Source: Xylanibacter oryzae DSM 17970 (GTDB taxonomy: Bacteria > Bacteroidota > Bacteroidia > Bacteroidales > Bacteroidaceae). From it: a DNA stretch of 64,000 nt. The translations under genes were made by a program, and so were the position numbers. Position 1 is the stretch's first letter. Every line of letters begins with the position of its first letter. A model generated the notes under the pieces. It was not told where the DNA came from and did not search any database. It saw nothing but the letters and a program-made list of their open reading frames with translations. The stretch lies in the NCBI RefSeq assembly GCF_000585355.1, contig NZ_KK073873.1:1390703-1454702 (forward strand), in the 5' to 3' direction. Of the stretch, positions 43,644 through 52,477 are shown piece by piece.

Positions 43644-44714
43644 ATGTATATGAAAAAAGGATTCTATAATGGTATTCTGCTATATGCCAAACTGTGGTTC
43701 ATAGCCATAGTGGTATCATTCGTGTTCATTTATGTAATGGGCTACGGCGATCCTGATGACACCAAAGTTGCCTATACTTTATACGACTTTCTCTTAGATG
43801 GAACTATGATGGCAGCATATCTTAGTATTTCGCTGCTTTTCAACTATTTCTTTATCCGCATATTCCAGCCCCTGCAGCATTATAGCAGCAAGATGTTTAT
43901 CTATTCCATCATGCTGCTTTCCACCAATCTTCTTACAGCCATACTCATGACCAAAGGCCTGACACTCATTTGGGGAGCATTGCCACGTCAGGAGTACATC
44001 AAGACAGTATATCTGTTCTGCCTTGTTGCCACTTTTATATCCGGCATCCACGCCAACATATCTTTTCAGAAGATATATAAGAGTCAGGCAGAAGAGAAAC
44101 ACCATCTTGAGATGGACAATATCCGTCAACGTGAAATCAACCTGCAGACATCGCTGATAGCACTAAAGACACAAGTTGACCCGCATTTCCTGTTTAATAA
44201 CTTCAGTATTCTCTCCGACCTGATTGAAGAAAGCCCCAAAGAAGCCCACGAGTTTCTCGAAAGCCTGTCAAGGGTCTATAGATATAAGCTCGTCAATATG
44301 AGCACCCATCTGGTCAGCGTCGATAACGAGTTACGTATGCTCCGCTCTTACGTTCATCTGGTCAGCACCCGCTTTGGCAACGCCATTCGGGTCATATTCC
44401 CTACAGCCGAACAACTCACCACAATACAGACACTTGGTGTACCACCTCTCGTCATCCAACTGTTGGTAGAGAATGCCATCAAGCACAATGCTCATAGCGC
44501 AGCGCATCCACTCGTGGTCAATATCCGCATAGACCAACAGCATATAGTGGTTAGCAACCCTATCATGCACCTTTCGTCCGAGGTAGAATCTACAAAGTTG
44601 GGACTTGCCAATCTGCAACAACGCTATCGCCTGCTCTCAGACGAGCAGCCAACCATAAACTGTGACGGTCAGAACTTCACAGTAATCCTTCCACTAATAA
44701 AATTGGGAAAATGA
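43644..44714 (+). CDS. Sensor histidine kinase, LytS/YehU type
   Basis: The 356-residue protein has four predicted membrane segments (to ~residue 140), a short coiled coil and the His_kinase motif TQVDPHFLFNNFSIL with phosphoacceptor His181. The ATPase N-box LLVENAIKHN (about 270) and a GLANLQQRY region follow. It is an inner-membrane sensor without an obvious extracytoplasmic domain. It overlaps the response regulator gene by 4 bp and is divergent from the RND efflux operon, which it may control. A second ATG two codons on is an equal start. Confidence 0.9.
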   Translation: MYMKKGFYNGILLYAKLWFIAIVVSFVFIYVMGYGDPDDTKVAYTLYDFLLDGTMMAAYLSISLLFNYFFIRIFQPLQHYSSKMFIYSIMLLSTNLLTAILMTKGLTLIWGALPRQEYIKTVYLFCLVATFISGIHANISFQKIYKSQAEEKHHLEMDNIRQREINLQTSLIALKTQVDPHFLFNNFSILSDLIEESPKEAHEFLESLSRVYRYKLVNMSTHLVSVDNELRMLRSYVHLVSTRFGNAIRVIFPTAEQLTTIQTLGVPPLVIQLLVENAIKHNAHSAAHPLVVNIRIDQQHIVVSNPIMHLSSEVESTKLGLANLQQRYRLLSDEQPTINCDGQNFTVILPLIKLGK

Positions 44715-45496
44715 TAAAGGTATTGATTATAGAAGACGAATTTCGCAACTACAATCGGTTACGCCGGTTACTCTCTGATTATGATCCCGGCATGGTTATA
44801 GAAGGCCCGTTAGAGTCTGTTTCTGAGACTAGGCAATGGCTTAGCACCCATCAGGGAGCAATGGCTCCCGACATTGTCTTTGCAGATATACGGTTGAACG
44901 ACGGTATCAGTTTCGATGCCCTTGATGCCCTTAATGAAACTTCCAGTCTGGTGTTCACCACGGCCTACGACGAATATGCCTTGAAAGCTTTTCAGTATAA
45001 CGGCCTGGCGTATCTGATGAAACCAATTGAAGAAGAAGAATTACGCCGAACACTTAACCACATCAATAGTTTGCGCGGTGAAAGCATCAAGGCACAATCA
45101 GCCGAGATGCAAGGGCTTAAAAGACTCATTTCCCAGATGCGCGCAGACAGATACCAATATCGTGAAAGGTTTCTCATTCCCTACAAAGATGGTTTTGAGA
45201 TAGTCAATACCAATGATGTCAGTTTCATTTGCACCGAATACAAAGAAACAAAAATATATCTCCATACAGGTAGGTTCTATAACCTTTCGATGTCGCTTGA
45301 CGAGATAGACCGTCAGTTGAATCCCGATCAATTCTTTCGTGTAAATCGTCAGTATATTGTCAGTATCAACAGTGTGAGCAGCCTTAAGACCCACTTTGGT
45401 GGTAAACTGCGTATATGCCTTCAAGGCTATGAAAATGTTGAGCTAATGTGCAGTCGTGAGCGTGCCCCCCAGCTTAAAGAATGGCTCAACAAATAG
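44711..45496 (+). CDS. LytTR-family response regulator
   Basis: The 261-residue protein has a receiver domain (1-120) with acidic pocket IIEDE (residues 6-10) and phosphoacceptor Asp59 in VFADIRLNDG. The switch residues FTTAYDEYA and the Lys in YLMKPI are present. The LytTR DNA-binding domain (about 160-258) includes FFRVNRQYIVSINSV. It is the partner of the preceding kinase and probably regulates the divergent efflux operon or itself. Confidence 0.93.
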   Translation: MIKVLIIEDEFRNYNRLRRLLSDYDPGMVIEGPLESVSETRQWLSTHQGAMAPDIVFADIRLNDGISFDALDALNETSSLVFTTAYDEYALKAFQYNGLAYLMKPIEEEELRRTLNHINSLRGESIKAQSAEMQGLKRLISQMRADRYQYRERFLIPYKDGFEIVNTNDVSFICTEYKETKIYLHTGRFYNLSMSLDEIDRQLNPDQFFRVNRQYIVSINSVSSLKTHFGGKLRICLQGYENVELMCSRERAPQLKEWLNK

Positions 45497-45511
45497 ATCC
45501 ATTACAAAAAA

Positions 45512-45549
45512 GTACCTCCCCCACGATGCAATCATCGTGGGGGAGGTAC
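45512..45549. terminator. Strong 17-bp stem terminator between convergent genes
   Basis: A perfect 17-bp stem with loop CAAT. The A run on its left gives a U tract for the minus-strand DUF2335 transcript. It can also stop the plus-strand two-component operon. Confidence 0.85.
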
Positions 45550-45574
45550 AACACATAAAAGCATTAGACGTTTT

Positions 45575-46000
45575 CTATTTCTTTTTTTTATCATCTTTAG
45601 TCACAAATATTGAAACTATTGTAACTAAACCTGTCATACCGAAAAATCCTGCAAACCATTGATGGTCCAGATAAAGAGCAAATCCTGCCACGGCCATAAA
45701 TACAACAATTGACAAAAAAGCAAAAAACATTCCGAAAAAATTTATTCGTCCTGTTCTACGTTCAGCATTGCTTATGATTTTTAATTTCTTCATATCTGAG
45801 CAATGACGATGCTCCTGCTCCTTTTCCGAAGCAGCAATAAAATAATCAAGAATTTTGGGGTCTATCGCTATATATTTAGTTAATTCCTCTGGTGAAGGCA
45901 TGGAACTATCCTCTACGGTAACAGTCTGTTCCAATTGATTGCCTACGCCATTACTAGTAGATACGTGAGTTTCGCTGCGTTTTATTGATTGCTTAGCCAT
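45575..46000 (-). CDS. DUF2335-like membrane protein
   Basis: The 141-residue protein has an EKEQEHRH motif near residue 60 followed by a basic stretch and two membrane segments, the layout of the DUF2335 family. It ends in a basic KDDKKKK tail. Family members occur in mobile or defence-associated gene pairs, but no activity is known to me. Its start overlaps the end of the 74-residue gene by 8 bp, so the two are coupled. Confidence 0.7.
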   Translation of the reverse strand: MAKQSIKRSETHVSTSNGVGNQLEQTVTVEDSSMPSPEELTKYIAIDPKILDYFIAASEKEQEHRHCSDMKKLKIISNAERRTGRINFFGMFFAFLSIVVFMAVAGFALYLDHQWFAGFFGMTGLVTIVSIFVTKDDKKKK

Positions 46001-46217
46001 TTTTCATTGCTACTTTGTTAAAGCCATTACGCATGTCACGCCCTATTTTTTCACGATCTGAACGTAAGTTAACTGAATCTGATTTTGATTTTTCAAACAT
46101 TTCTCGACGAATTTCCTTTACAGAATCAGATTCCACATCGTATTTACCAGACGAAGCACTACGAAATGTTTTTGCCCCATTTGACATAAAATGTTTGACA
46201 CCTTTGATTATGCACAT
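45993..46217 (-). CDS. Small polar protein upstream of DUF2335
   Basis: The 74-residue protein is rich in Lys, Arg, Ser and Asp (SSGKYDVESDSVKEIRR, REKIGRDMRNGFNK) and has no membrane segment or signal. A Shine-Dalgarno-like AAGGAGA lies 8 bases before the first ATG, which favours this start over the internal ATG at codon 11. It is coupled to the DUF2335 gene by overlap. The family is not recognised. Confidence 0.6.
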   Translation of the reverse strand: MCIIKGVKHFMSNGAKTFRSASSGKYDVESDSVKEIRREMFEKSKSDSVNLRSDREKIGRDMRNGFNKVAMKNG

Positions 46218-46249
46218 ATAATATTCTCCTTTTTGTTTGATTTCAGTTG

Positions 46250-46257
46250 CAAAGTTA
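46250..46257 (-). promoter_or_regulatory. -7 box of the DUF2335 gene pair
   Basis: TAACTTTG on the minus strand, with ATTG 19 bases upstream; 32 bases before the start codon. Confidence 0.45.
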
Positions 46258-46314
46258 ATAAATTAATTATAATAAGCAATGTTTTATGTGTTAAAGTGCA
46301 ACACCTGTGTATTT

Positions 46315-47451
46315 TTATCTCCCCTTATACATATCCACGTAATATCGTTGATAGTCACCACTTGTCACATTATCCATCCACTCCTGATTGTCCAGATACC
46401 ACTTCACCGTCTTCTCGATACCCTCCTCAAACTGCAAGCTCGGTTCCCAGCCCAGCTCATCCTTCAGCTTACGGCTGTCTATCGCATAACGCACATCATG
46501 ACCCTTACGGTCAGATATATGAGTTATCAGATCATTATCAGCACCCTCAGGCCTGCCCAGCAAACGGTCCACCGTCTTTATCAGCACCTTTATGATGTCG
46601 ATGTTCTTCCATTCATTGAAACCACCGATGTTATACGTCTCAGCCACACGGCCACGATGGAATATCACATCTATAGCCCTCGCATGATCCACCACATACA
46701 GCCAGTCTCTCACGTTCTCACCCTTACCATATACAGGCAACGGCTTACGATGACGGATGTTATTGATAAATAGCGGAATCAACTTCTCAGGGAACTGATA
46801 CGGCCCATAGTTGTTAGAGCAGTTGGTCACCACCGTAGGCATGCCGTACGTATCATGAAAAGCACGCACAAAGTGGTCACTCCCCGCCTTAGCCGCCGAG
46901 TAAGGACTGTGCGGATTATATTTCGTCGTTTCCAGGAAGAACTCACGGCCATAAGCATGATGATGCTCTGCCGACGAAGCCTTCGTCGTGAAAGGCGACT
47001 CTATTCCCTCTGGGTCAGTCAGCTCCAGCGCCCCATACACCTCATCCGTAGAGATGTGATAGAACCTCTTGCCCTCATAACCCTCAGGCCTGCTCTCCCA
47101 GTACTCATTAGCCGCCTGCAGCAACGTCAGCGTACCCATTACGTTAGTCCGTGCAAACACGAAAGGATCCTTTATCGAGCGGTCCACATGCGTCTCTGCT
47201 GCCAGATGTATCACCCCGTCTATCTCATACTGCGCCAGCAGCTTCTTTATCACCTCATAGTCACATATGTCAGCCTTCACAAACGTATAGTTAGGCATCC
47301 CCTCTATATCCCTGAGATTAGCCAGATTACCCGCATATGTCAACTTATCCAGGTTGATGATATGATACTCCGGATACTTGTTTACGAACAAGCGAACCAC
47401 ATGATTGCCGATAAACCCGGCACCACCTGTTATTAAGATATTTCTTTTCAT
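46315..47451 (-). CDS. rfbB: dTDP-glucose 4,6-dehydratase
   Basis: The 378-residue short-chain dehydrogenase has TGGAGFIGNHV at residues 8-18, an HLAAETHVDRSI motif and the catalytic Tyr-x-x-x-Lys in PYSAAKAGSDHF. This pattern and the STDEVYGAL stretch identify RfbB. It converts dTDP-glucose to the 4-keto-6-deoxy sugar, the precursor of rhamnose and related sugars. No rfbA, rfbC or rfbD is in view, so its partners are elsewhere. It has its own consensus promoter and a ~130-base leader. A 3' fragment of a second copy lies at 37632-37706. Confidence 0.93.
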   Translation of the reverse strand: MKRNILITGGAGFIGNHVVRLFVNKYPEYHIINLDKLTYAGNLANLRDIEGMPNYTFVKADICDYEVIKKLLAQYEIDGVIHLAAETHVDRSIKDPFVFARTNVMGTLTLLQAANEYWESRPEGYEGKRFYHISTDEVYGALELTDPEGIESPFTTKASSAEHHHAYGREFFLETTKYNPHSPYSAAKAGSDHFVRAFHDTYGMPTVVTNCSNNYGPYQFPEKLIPLFINNIRHRKPLPVYGKGENVRDWLYVVDHARAIDVIFHRGRVAETYNIGGFNEWKNIDIIKVLIKTVDRLLGRPEGADNDLITHISDRKGHDVRYAIDSRKLKDELGWEPSLQFEEGIEKTVKWYLDNQEWMDNVTSGDYQRYYVDMYKGR

Positions 47452-47586
47452 ATATTTCTATTTACCAGTCATCCTCTTCAGACATATCAATGCGTTTATA
47501 GCCAATAATGTCTATTTCATTGATTAATCTATCAGTAGAATCATCTATATTTTAAAAATAAGATTGCCCATTGTATAAATCAACTA

Positions 47587-47617
47587 CAAAATTACAGTAA
47601 TATTTTTTATAATCAAA
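47587..47617 (-). promoter_or_regulatory. Promoter of rfbB
   Basis: On the minus strand TTTG, 19 bases, TAATTTTG. It sets a leader of about 130 bases before the rfbB ATG. Confidence 0.7.
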
Positions 47618-47662
47618 ATAAAATAACTTTAATATAATATTCATAGATAGATTTATTTGTTA

Positions 47663-47700
47663 GCCTTCTGTCTTGTACAGAAAAGCAACTTTGCAAAATC
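47663..47700. repeat. Direct repeat copy A beside the esterase gene
   Basis: 38 bases beginning GCCTTCTGTCTTGTACAGAA. They match copy B at 48926-48964 except for one missing base and two changes. The core TTCTGT-CTTGT-ACAGAA can form a hairpin. Confidence 0.7.
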
Positions 47701-47722
47701 TCTAGACTGATTGCTGTTTTCT

Positions 47723-48898
47723 TCACTTTAGATACTTATCCAAGAAATGCAACACCTTTAACTGAACATCCTTATGACAACTATGAGGTATATCCCATAT
47801 CTCCGTATCTAATTTATCGTCTGCCCCCTGACTTTTCCATACTTCATGCATCTCTTCAAACGCCTTTTTTACCCCACGTATAGGAAACAGATGGTCTTTC
47901 GTTCCGTCAATAAACAACATCGGCTTAGGTGCCGCTATAGATGCCACATCCGGATAGTCAAGATATTGACGAAGACCGGGGAGACAATTTGCAAATCCAC
48001 CATATTCCCGTTTGTTGTCGGCAGTACTCATTTGTGCATCCGTCGTTACCATCCAGCAGACAGACACCCCCGCCTTAACCTTGTCACTTAAAGCCGAAAG
48101 CATCCATGCACGATAAGCCCCCATAGAACATCCCATACATCCTATACGATCCTTATCCACATAAGGCAATGTCGCCATAAAATCCGTAGAAGCGATATCG
48201 TCATAATGCATGAAACCACAAAGATCACGGCCCAGCATCATCATGTTTCCCGCAATGACATCATATTTACTGCGGTCCACACCCTCTTCGCGCCCTCTCT
48301 CTCCCCATAAAGGAGCATCTATGGAGAAACACACATAACCATGTTTGGCCAAATAGTCCCCTACGAACTGTCCCTCATAGAGCGTGTTCGCCCAGCTTTG
48401 AGCATCATCAGTCACCTCCTGTGACACCCCGAAAGGACGTATCATCTTTTCTTTGCCTATAAAGAAATGAGCACCATGATCATGCAGCAGGTTCACGGCA
48501 GGGAAAGGCCCCTTGCCATCCGGCACCAGGATATAAGCCATGATACGGCTGTAAGCATTGATGTTGAACATTACCTTCAAAGCCACATACCCGTCACGCT
48601 TTTCCCTGCCAATGATTTCCGGATCAAAACAGTTAGCAGCCTTAGGAGGAGTCATCATGCATTCCAACACCTTGGCGCGAGCCTTTTCCTTCCATAAGTC
48701 GAAAGGCATATTCTGCTGGTTACGCCAGGCGAGAGGATAAGTAAGTTCTAGTTTTAGTTGTTCCACATATTTAGGTAGATCAAAAGTATACTCAAAGACA
48801 TCCCTCTTCTGTGGAGTCTCCGATTTCTTTTGTGCCTTTACCGGGATAGCAGATAACAGCAGAAATATTATTGTCAATAAACAGTTTTTTAATATCAT
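47723..48898 (-). CDS. Secreted alpha/beta hydrolase (dienelactone hydrolase/acetyl-esterase-like)
   Basis: The 391-residue protein has a signal peptide ending at KAQ (residue ~23). The alpha/beta-hydrolase fold has the nucleophile in GCMGCSMGAYRAW, an acid candidate in FIDGTKDHLFP and the histidine in IPHSCHKDVQ. The long N-terminal region (PLAWRNQQNMPFDLW, VPDGKGPFPAVNLLHDHG) is like the acetyl xylan esterase/dienelactone hydrolase groups of Bacteroidetes. It is probably a periplasmic esterase for carbohydrate substituents. It stands alone with its own promoter and is bracketed by two near-identical 38-39-bp direct repeats, so it may have arrived as a unit. Confidence 0.82.
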   Translation of the reverse strand: MILKNCLLTIIFLLLSAIPVKAQKKSETPQKRDVFEYTFDLPKYVEQLKLELTYPLAWRNQQNMPFDLWKEKARAKVLECMMTPPKAANCFDPEIIGREKRDGYVALKVMFNINAYSRIMAYILVPDGKGPFPAVNLLHDHGAHFFIGKEKMIRPFGVSQEVTDDAQSWANTLYEGQFVGDYLAKHGYVCFSIDAPLWGERGREEGVDRSKYDVIAGNMMMLGRDLCGFMHYDDIASTDFMATLPYVDKDRIGCMGCSMGAYRAWMLSALSDKVKAGVSVCWMVTTDAQMSTADNKREYGGFANCLPGLRQYLDYPDVASIAAPKPMLFIDGTKDHLFPIRGVKKAFEEMHEVWKSQGADDKLDTEIWDIPHSCHKDVQLKVLHFLDKYLK

Positions 48899-48925
48899 AA
48901 TAAATGATTCTATCTACATGTTTTT

Positions 48926-48964
48926 GCCTTCTGTCTTGTACAGAAAAAGTAACTTTTCAAAATC
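48926..48964. repeat. Direct repeat copy B beside the esterase gene
   Basis: 39 bases matching copy A at 47663-47700. This copy lies in the 5' leader of the esterase mRNA, about 30 bases before the start codon. Confidence 0.7.
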
Positions 48965-49002
48965 CGTTGTACTCTCCATCTTTCTATAATTTTATTCAAG
49001 TG

Positions 49003-49033
49003 CAAAAGTAACATATATTAATGTATCACCCAA
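49003..49033 (-). promoter_or_regulatory. Promoter of the esterase gene
   Basis: On the minus strand TTGG, 19 bases, TACTTTTG. The leader of about 100 bases carries repeat copy B. Confidence 0.6.
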
Positions 49034-49106
49034 TACCCTTATTTTGGACACTTACGGCATTCATGTAAGCCTTTGTACTTATATTTTTCATATATTTTAT
49101 ATTATT

Positions 49107-49146
49107 ATTGCTTTGCCGAATCACGAAAGATGATCGACAAAGCAAT
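49107..49146 (-). terminator. Possible terminator of the polysaccharide cluster
   Basis: ATTGCTTTG and CAAAGCAAT (9-bp stem) with a 22-base loop, about 130 bases beyond the gmd stop. No long U tract follows, so the call is moderate. Confidence 0.5.
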
Positions 49147-49276
49147 ATGGCTTCAAAGTAGTATACGGCGTAAAAGCCTATTTAATAATTTAATCTATTT
49201 ATATTTTTAAAAGGGGTTGTTTATGACTCCTTGTTTTAACATGGTCAGAATATTTAATGTGTTCATGGTATAATTA

Positions 49277-50362
49277 CTACTCTGCTATTTGAGCCTTAAT
49301 AAATAATTTACGCACGAATTTCATATCATGTTCAACCATTATTTTAATCAATTCCGGGAATGTTGTCTTCGTTGGATTCCAGCCCAAAGTTGTTCTCGCT
49401 TTGGTCGGATCACCAAGTAACTGTTCTACCTCACAGGGACGGAAGTATTTTGGATCAACCTCTACCAGGATATTACCTGTTTTCACATCAATACCCTTCT
49501 CTTCTGCGCCTTTACCTTCCCAACGCAAATCTATTCCGGCTTCTTTGAATGCAAGTGTGCAGAATTCTCTTACTGTATGCATCTCACCTGTTGCGATAAC
49601 GAAATCATCAGGTCTTTCCTGTTGCAGTATAAGCCACATGCACTCCACATAATCCTTGGCATAGCCCCAGTCTCTACGTGCATCCATATTACCTAGATAC
49701 AATTTATCTTGATAGCCCTGAGATATACGACAGGCCGCCAATGTTATCTTGCGAGTCACAAAGTTTTCACCACGGCGCTCACTCTCATGATTGAATAATA
49801 TACCATTACAACAGTACATATCATAACTCTCACGATAGTTCTTCATTATCCAATAACCATAAAGTTTTGCTACTGAATAAGGACTACGGGGATAGAATGG
49901 AGTTGTCTCCTTCTGGGGTACTTCCTGCACCTTACCAAACAGTTCTGACGTAGAAGCCTGATATATACGGCAGCATTTATCCAAACCGCAAATACGGACA
50001 GCCTCTAGCAGACGTAAAACACCTACCGCATCTGCTTCCGCACTATATTCAGGGACATCAAAAGATACTTTTACATGACTCTGTGCTGCTAGATTATATA
50101 TTTCAGTAGGTTTTATCTCACTTATTATTCTTACCAATGAAGAAGAATCTGTCATATCACCCCAATGGAGATTTACCAAACGGGTCTTTTTCATATCACG
50201 CACCCATTCATCTAGATACAGATGTTCTATACGACCTGTATTGAATGAAGAAGAACGACGTAAGACGCCATGTACCTCATAGCCTTTTTCTATCAAAAAC
50301 TCTGCCAGGTAAGAACCATCCTGTCCGGTAATTCCTGTGATTAGTGCAACTTTTTTATCCAT
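49277..50362 (-). CDS. gmd: GDP-mannose 4,6-dehydratase
   Basis: The 361-residue protein has the NADP-binding [14 protein letters not shown] at residues 9-22, the [16 protein letters not shown] stretch, [17 protein letters not shown] and the catalytic [11 protein letters not shown]. This is clearly GMD. It forms GDP-4-keto-6-deoxymannose, the precursor of GDP-fucose, GDP-rhamnose and other sugars. The next enzyme for fucose (Fcl) is not in the window. It is the last gene of the polysaccharide cluster; a GT11-like fucosyltransferase candidate at 60899 may use its product. Confidence 0.95.
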   Translation of the reverse strand: MDKKVALITGITGQDGSYLAEFLIEKGYEVHGVLRRSSSFNTGRIEHLYLDEWVRDMKKTRLVNLHWGDMTDSSSLVRIISEIKPTEIYNLAAQSHVKVSFDVPEYSAEADAVGVLRLLEAVRICGLDKCCRIYQASTSELFGKVQEVPQKETTPFYPRSPYSVAKLYGYWIMKNYRESYDMYCCNGILFNHESERRGENFVTRKITLAACRISQGYQDKLYLGNMDARRDWGYAKDYVECMWLILQQERPDDFVIATGEMHTVREFCTLAFKEAGIDLRWEGKGAEEKGIDVKTGNILVEVDPKYFRPCEVEQLLGDPTKARTTLGWNPTKTTFPELIKIMVEHDMKFVRKLFIKAQIAE

Positions 50363-50397
50363 TGTATTATAAATGTAAAATTATTTTAATTCTATAA

Positions 50398-51129
50398 TTA
50401 TTTTTCTCCCAAAATATTCCAAAGAAACATAGCATTGCCTATTATATATCTTTTCCACATACGTCTAGGCTCCATAATCAGGCGATATAGCCATTCCAAA
50501 CCATGCTGTTGCCACCATATAGGAGCACGTTTCACCGTTCCTGCATAAAAATCAAAAACGGCTCCTATTGTACCACAATGACAATTTATATTCAACTCAT
50601 TCCAATGCTGATAAGCCCATTTTTCTTGTTTAGGAGCAGTCATACCTATCCATAAAAGATCGGGATTTTCCCTATTCACAGCCTCAATCATATTTCGGTT
50701 TTCATCATCATCAAATTCAGGTTTGTATGGTGGAGAATAAGTAACGACCTTAATATTAGGATACTCTATAGCAGCACGCTTACGTATAAGCGAAAGTACT
50801 GTCTCACTACTACCCAGAAAGAAACACTTTCCTCCATTATTGTTAAGTCGCTCCATCTCTATATTGAATAAATCAGCACCAGCTATACGCTCTTTAGGAG
50901 CATTCTTCCAATGTTTCCATTTATATGCTTTAAGTATTGATATACCATCTGGTATCAAAGCATCCCCATTATTCAAAGCTTCAGCAAAAAAATCATCCTT
51001 TTGTGCCATATTGTAAGAGTGTGCATTTATTGTATTGATAAGTTTTTTGCCTGTTGGCAATGCTAATAGTTCGTACCTATCACTAACGATACTTGCACCA
51101 TTTATTTTAAACATAAAGTTTTTCTTCAT
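50398..51129 (-). CDS. WecG/TagA/CpsF-family glycosyltransferase
   Basis: The 243-residue cytosolic enzyme has the GT26 layout: PDGISILKAYKW, ERIAGADLFNIEME, CFFLGSSETV, LLWIGMTAPKQEKW and GAVFDFYAGTVKRAPIWWQ. Family members add N-acetylmannosamine or a related sugar to a lipid-linked first sugar, an early step of chain assembly. An ATG five codons in is an equally good start. It lies 35 bp upstream of gmd. Confidence 0.9.
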   Translation of the reverse strand: MKKNFMFKINGASIVSDRYELLALPTGKKLINTINAHSYNMAQKDDFFAEALNNGDALIPDGISILKAYKWKHWKNAPKERIAGADLFNIEMERLNNNGGKCFFLGSSETVLSLIRKRAAIEYPNIKVVTYSPPYKPEFDDDENRNMIEAVNRENPDLLWIGMTAPKQEKWAYQHWNELNINCHCGTIGAVFDFYAGTVKRAPIWWQQHGLEWLYRLIMEPRRMWKRYIIGNAMFLWNILGEK

Positions 51130-51283
51130 TGAATACTACTTATATAATTGAAAAACACGGAAAATAAAACGTGTAATCCGATGATGAAAATTCTGTTGCA
51201 AAATAACTCATAAGTAAGTTTATTTCTCGTACATATTTTTATAATCATTAAATCTCTCTATACTGAATGATAAATCAGATGCA

Positions 51284-52084
51284 CTATAAAGAATATTTTT
51301 TATATGATAAATCCAAATCAAGGTATATCAGATGATTAGGTACACGTTTTTCTTCAGGTGGTAATTTCATATAATCGCCAAAAACTTTTTTTAAATACTC
51401 ATCAGCTCTCTTGATACCCATAAATTCATATTGTTCAAATTTATACAAACAATATTCATCAAACAACTGGGTTAAAACGATTCCTCTCTTAGTGCCATCC
51501 ATATCTGAAGAATATTTTTTATATTTCTTGTCAATAATGCTATAATGAAGATCAATTAAAATCATTAATTTATCTGTTTCATAACTTTTTGATAAAAATT
51601 TCAAAAATAGTTCTTTTACAAAAAATGTATTATATGCCTGTGATTTTCTTTTTAATATAGACTGATAATATTTATGCTTTGCAAATTCGTATAATGCTTC
51701 TAATTTAGTATCGCCAGCTTTTACTATAGGAAAAATATCGACAAATAGTCCTCTTGATATTTTAACGCCATTCTCTATAAACATAGTTCTAGTATCATAA
51801 GCTTTAATATACGTGCAAAAATAGTTTTTTGTTATGCCTGCTAAATCAAAATCAATCCAATCATATTTTTTATTAAATACGATATTTTTAAATTTAATGT
51901 AATTATCTAAAGTCATACCAATATCTATATCATCATCCCAAGGAATAAAGCCTTTATGCCTTATTGCACCTATTAAAGTACCACCAATCATTGTATACTT
52001 TATATCATTTTCGATACAAATTTTATGTATTTCATGCATCAATAAAGCCAATCGATGATGAAGTTCTTTAATTTTATTATCCAT
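51284..52084 (-). CDS. LicD-family phosphotransferase
   Basis: The 266-residue protein has the LicD signature IKYTMIGGTLIGAIRHKGFI followed by PWDDDIDIGM (about 29-58), with the acidic metal-binding triad. LicD proteins transfer phosphocholine or another phospho-substituent to surface sugars. This points to a phosphate-decorated polysaccharide. No choline uptake or activation genes are in view, so the donor is uncertain. It is preceded by a ~390-bp non-coding gap with its own promoter-like site. Confidence 0.87.
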   Translation of the reverse strand: MDNKIKELHHRLALLMHEIHKICIENDIKYTMIGGTLIGAIRHKGFIPWDDDIDIGMTLDNYIKFKNIVFNKKYDWIDFDLAGITKNYFCTYIKAYDTRTMFIENGVKISRGLFVDIFPIVKAGDTKLEALYEFAKHKYYQSILKRKSQAYNTFFVKELFLKFLSKSYETDKLMILIDLHYSIIDKKYKKYSSDMDGTKRGIVLTQLFDEYCLYKFEQYEFMGIKRADEYLKKVFGDYMKLPPEEKRVPNHLIYLDLDLSYKKYSL

Positions 52085-52477
52085 GTGTCATTAATTAATA
52101 TCCAAAATATTTTGACTAATATTAATAAAATCGATGTTTGCTATTTTATTTTTTAAATGCTACAACCATTCAATTATCTGAAACTTAATCGAAGTCAAAT
52201 ATACTTTGACTTAAATACAGATCAGATTTTATATTTTATTCACAATTACTAAAACTTTCTTTGTTCTATTCAATGATAATAAAACATTCTTCAACTTATG
52301 TACTACATAATTATTAATGCTATATATACTTCAGTCTTATAGTAAAAGCACTACGATTAAATTTTATGCATTTGCAGCATATTTTAAATCGTACTTGTAA
52401 CGGTGTACTAAAGATCTATTTTTTTAACTTTGAATCATGTATATGACAAACTTTCCCCCAAAAAACTAACGTTTTCA
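52085..52477. other. 393-bp AT-rich gap with a possible licD promoter and operator
   Basis: No gene is seen. On the minus strand TATATTTG (52196-52203) fits a -7 box, with TCTG about 19 bases upstream. An inverted repeat AAGTCAAA/TTTGACTT (52192-52199 and 52205-52212) sits right over it, as an operator would. Most of the rest is featureless and may be a remnant of a lost gene. Confidence 0.4.

Noticed and set aside
46855-47436. 193-codon plus-strand frame opposite rfbB
   Set aside because: rfbB has all its motifs on the other strand; the antisense product is Arg-rich with no family likeness.
47452-47600. Leader peptides (MGNLIFKI and shorter) in the rfbB leader
   Set aside because: They are very short, show no repeat of a regulatory codon and have no ribosome site.
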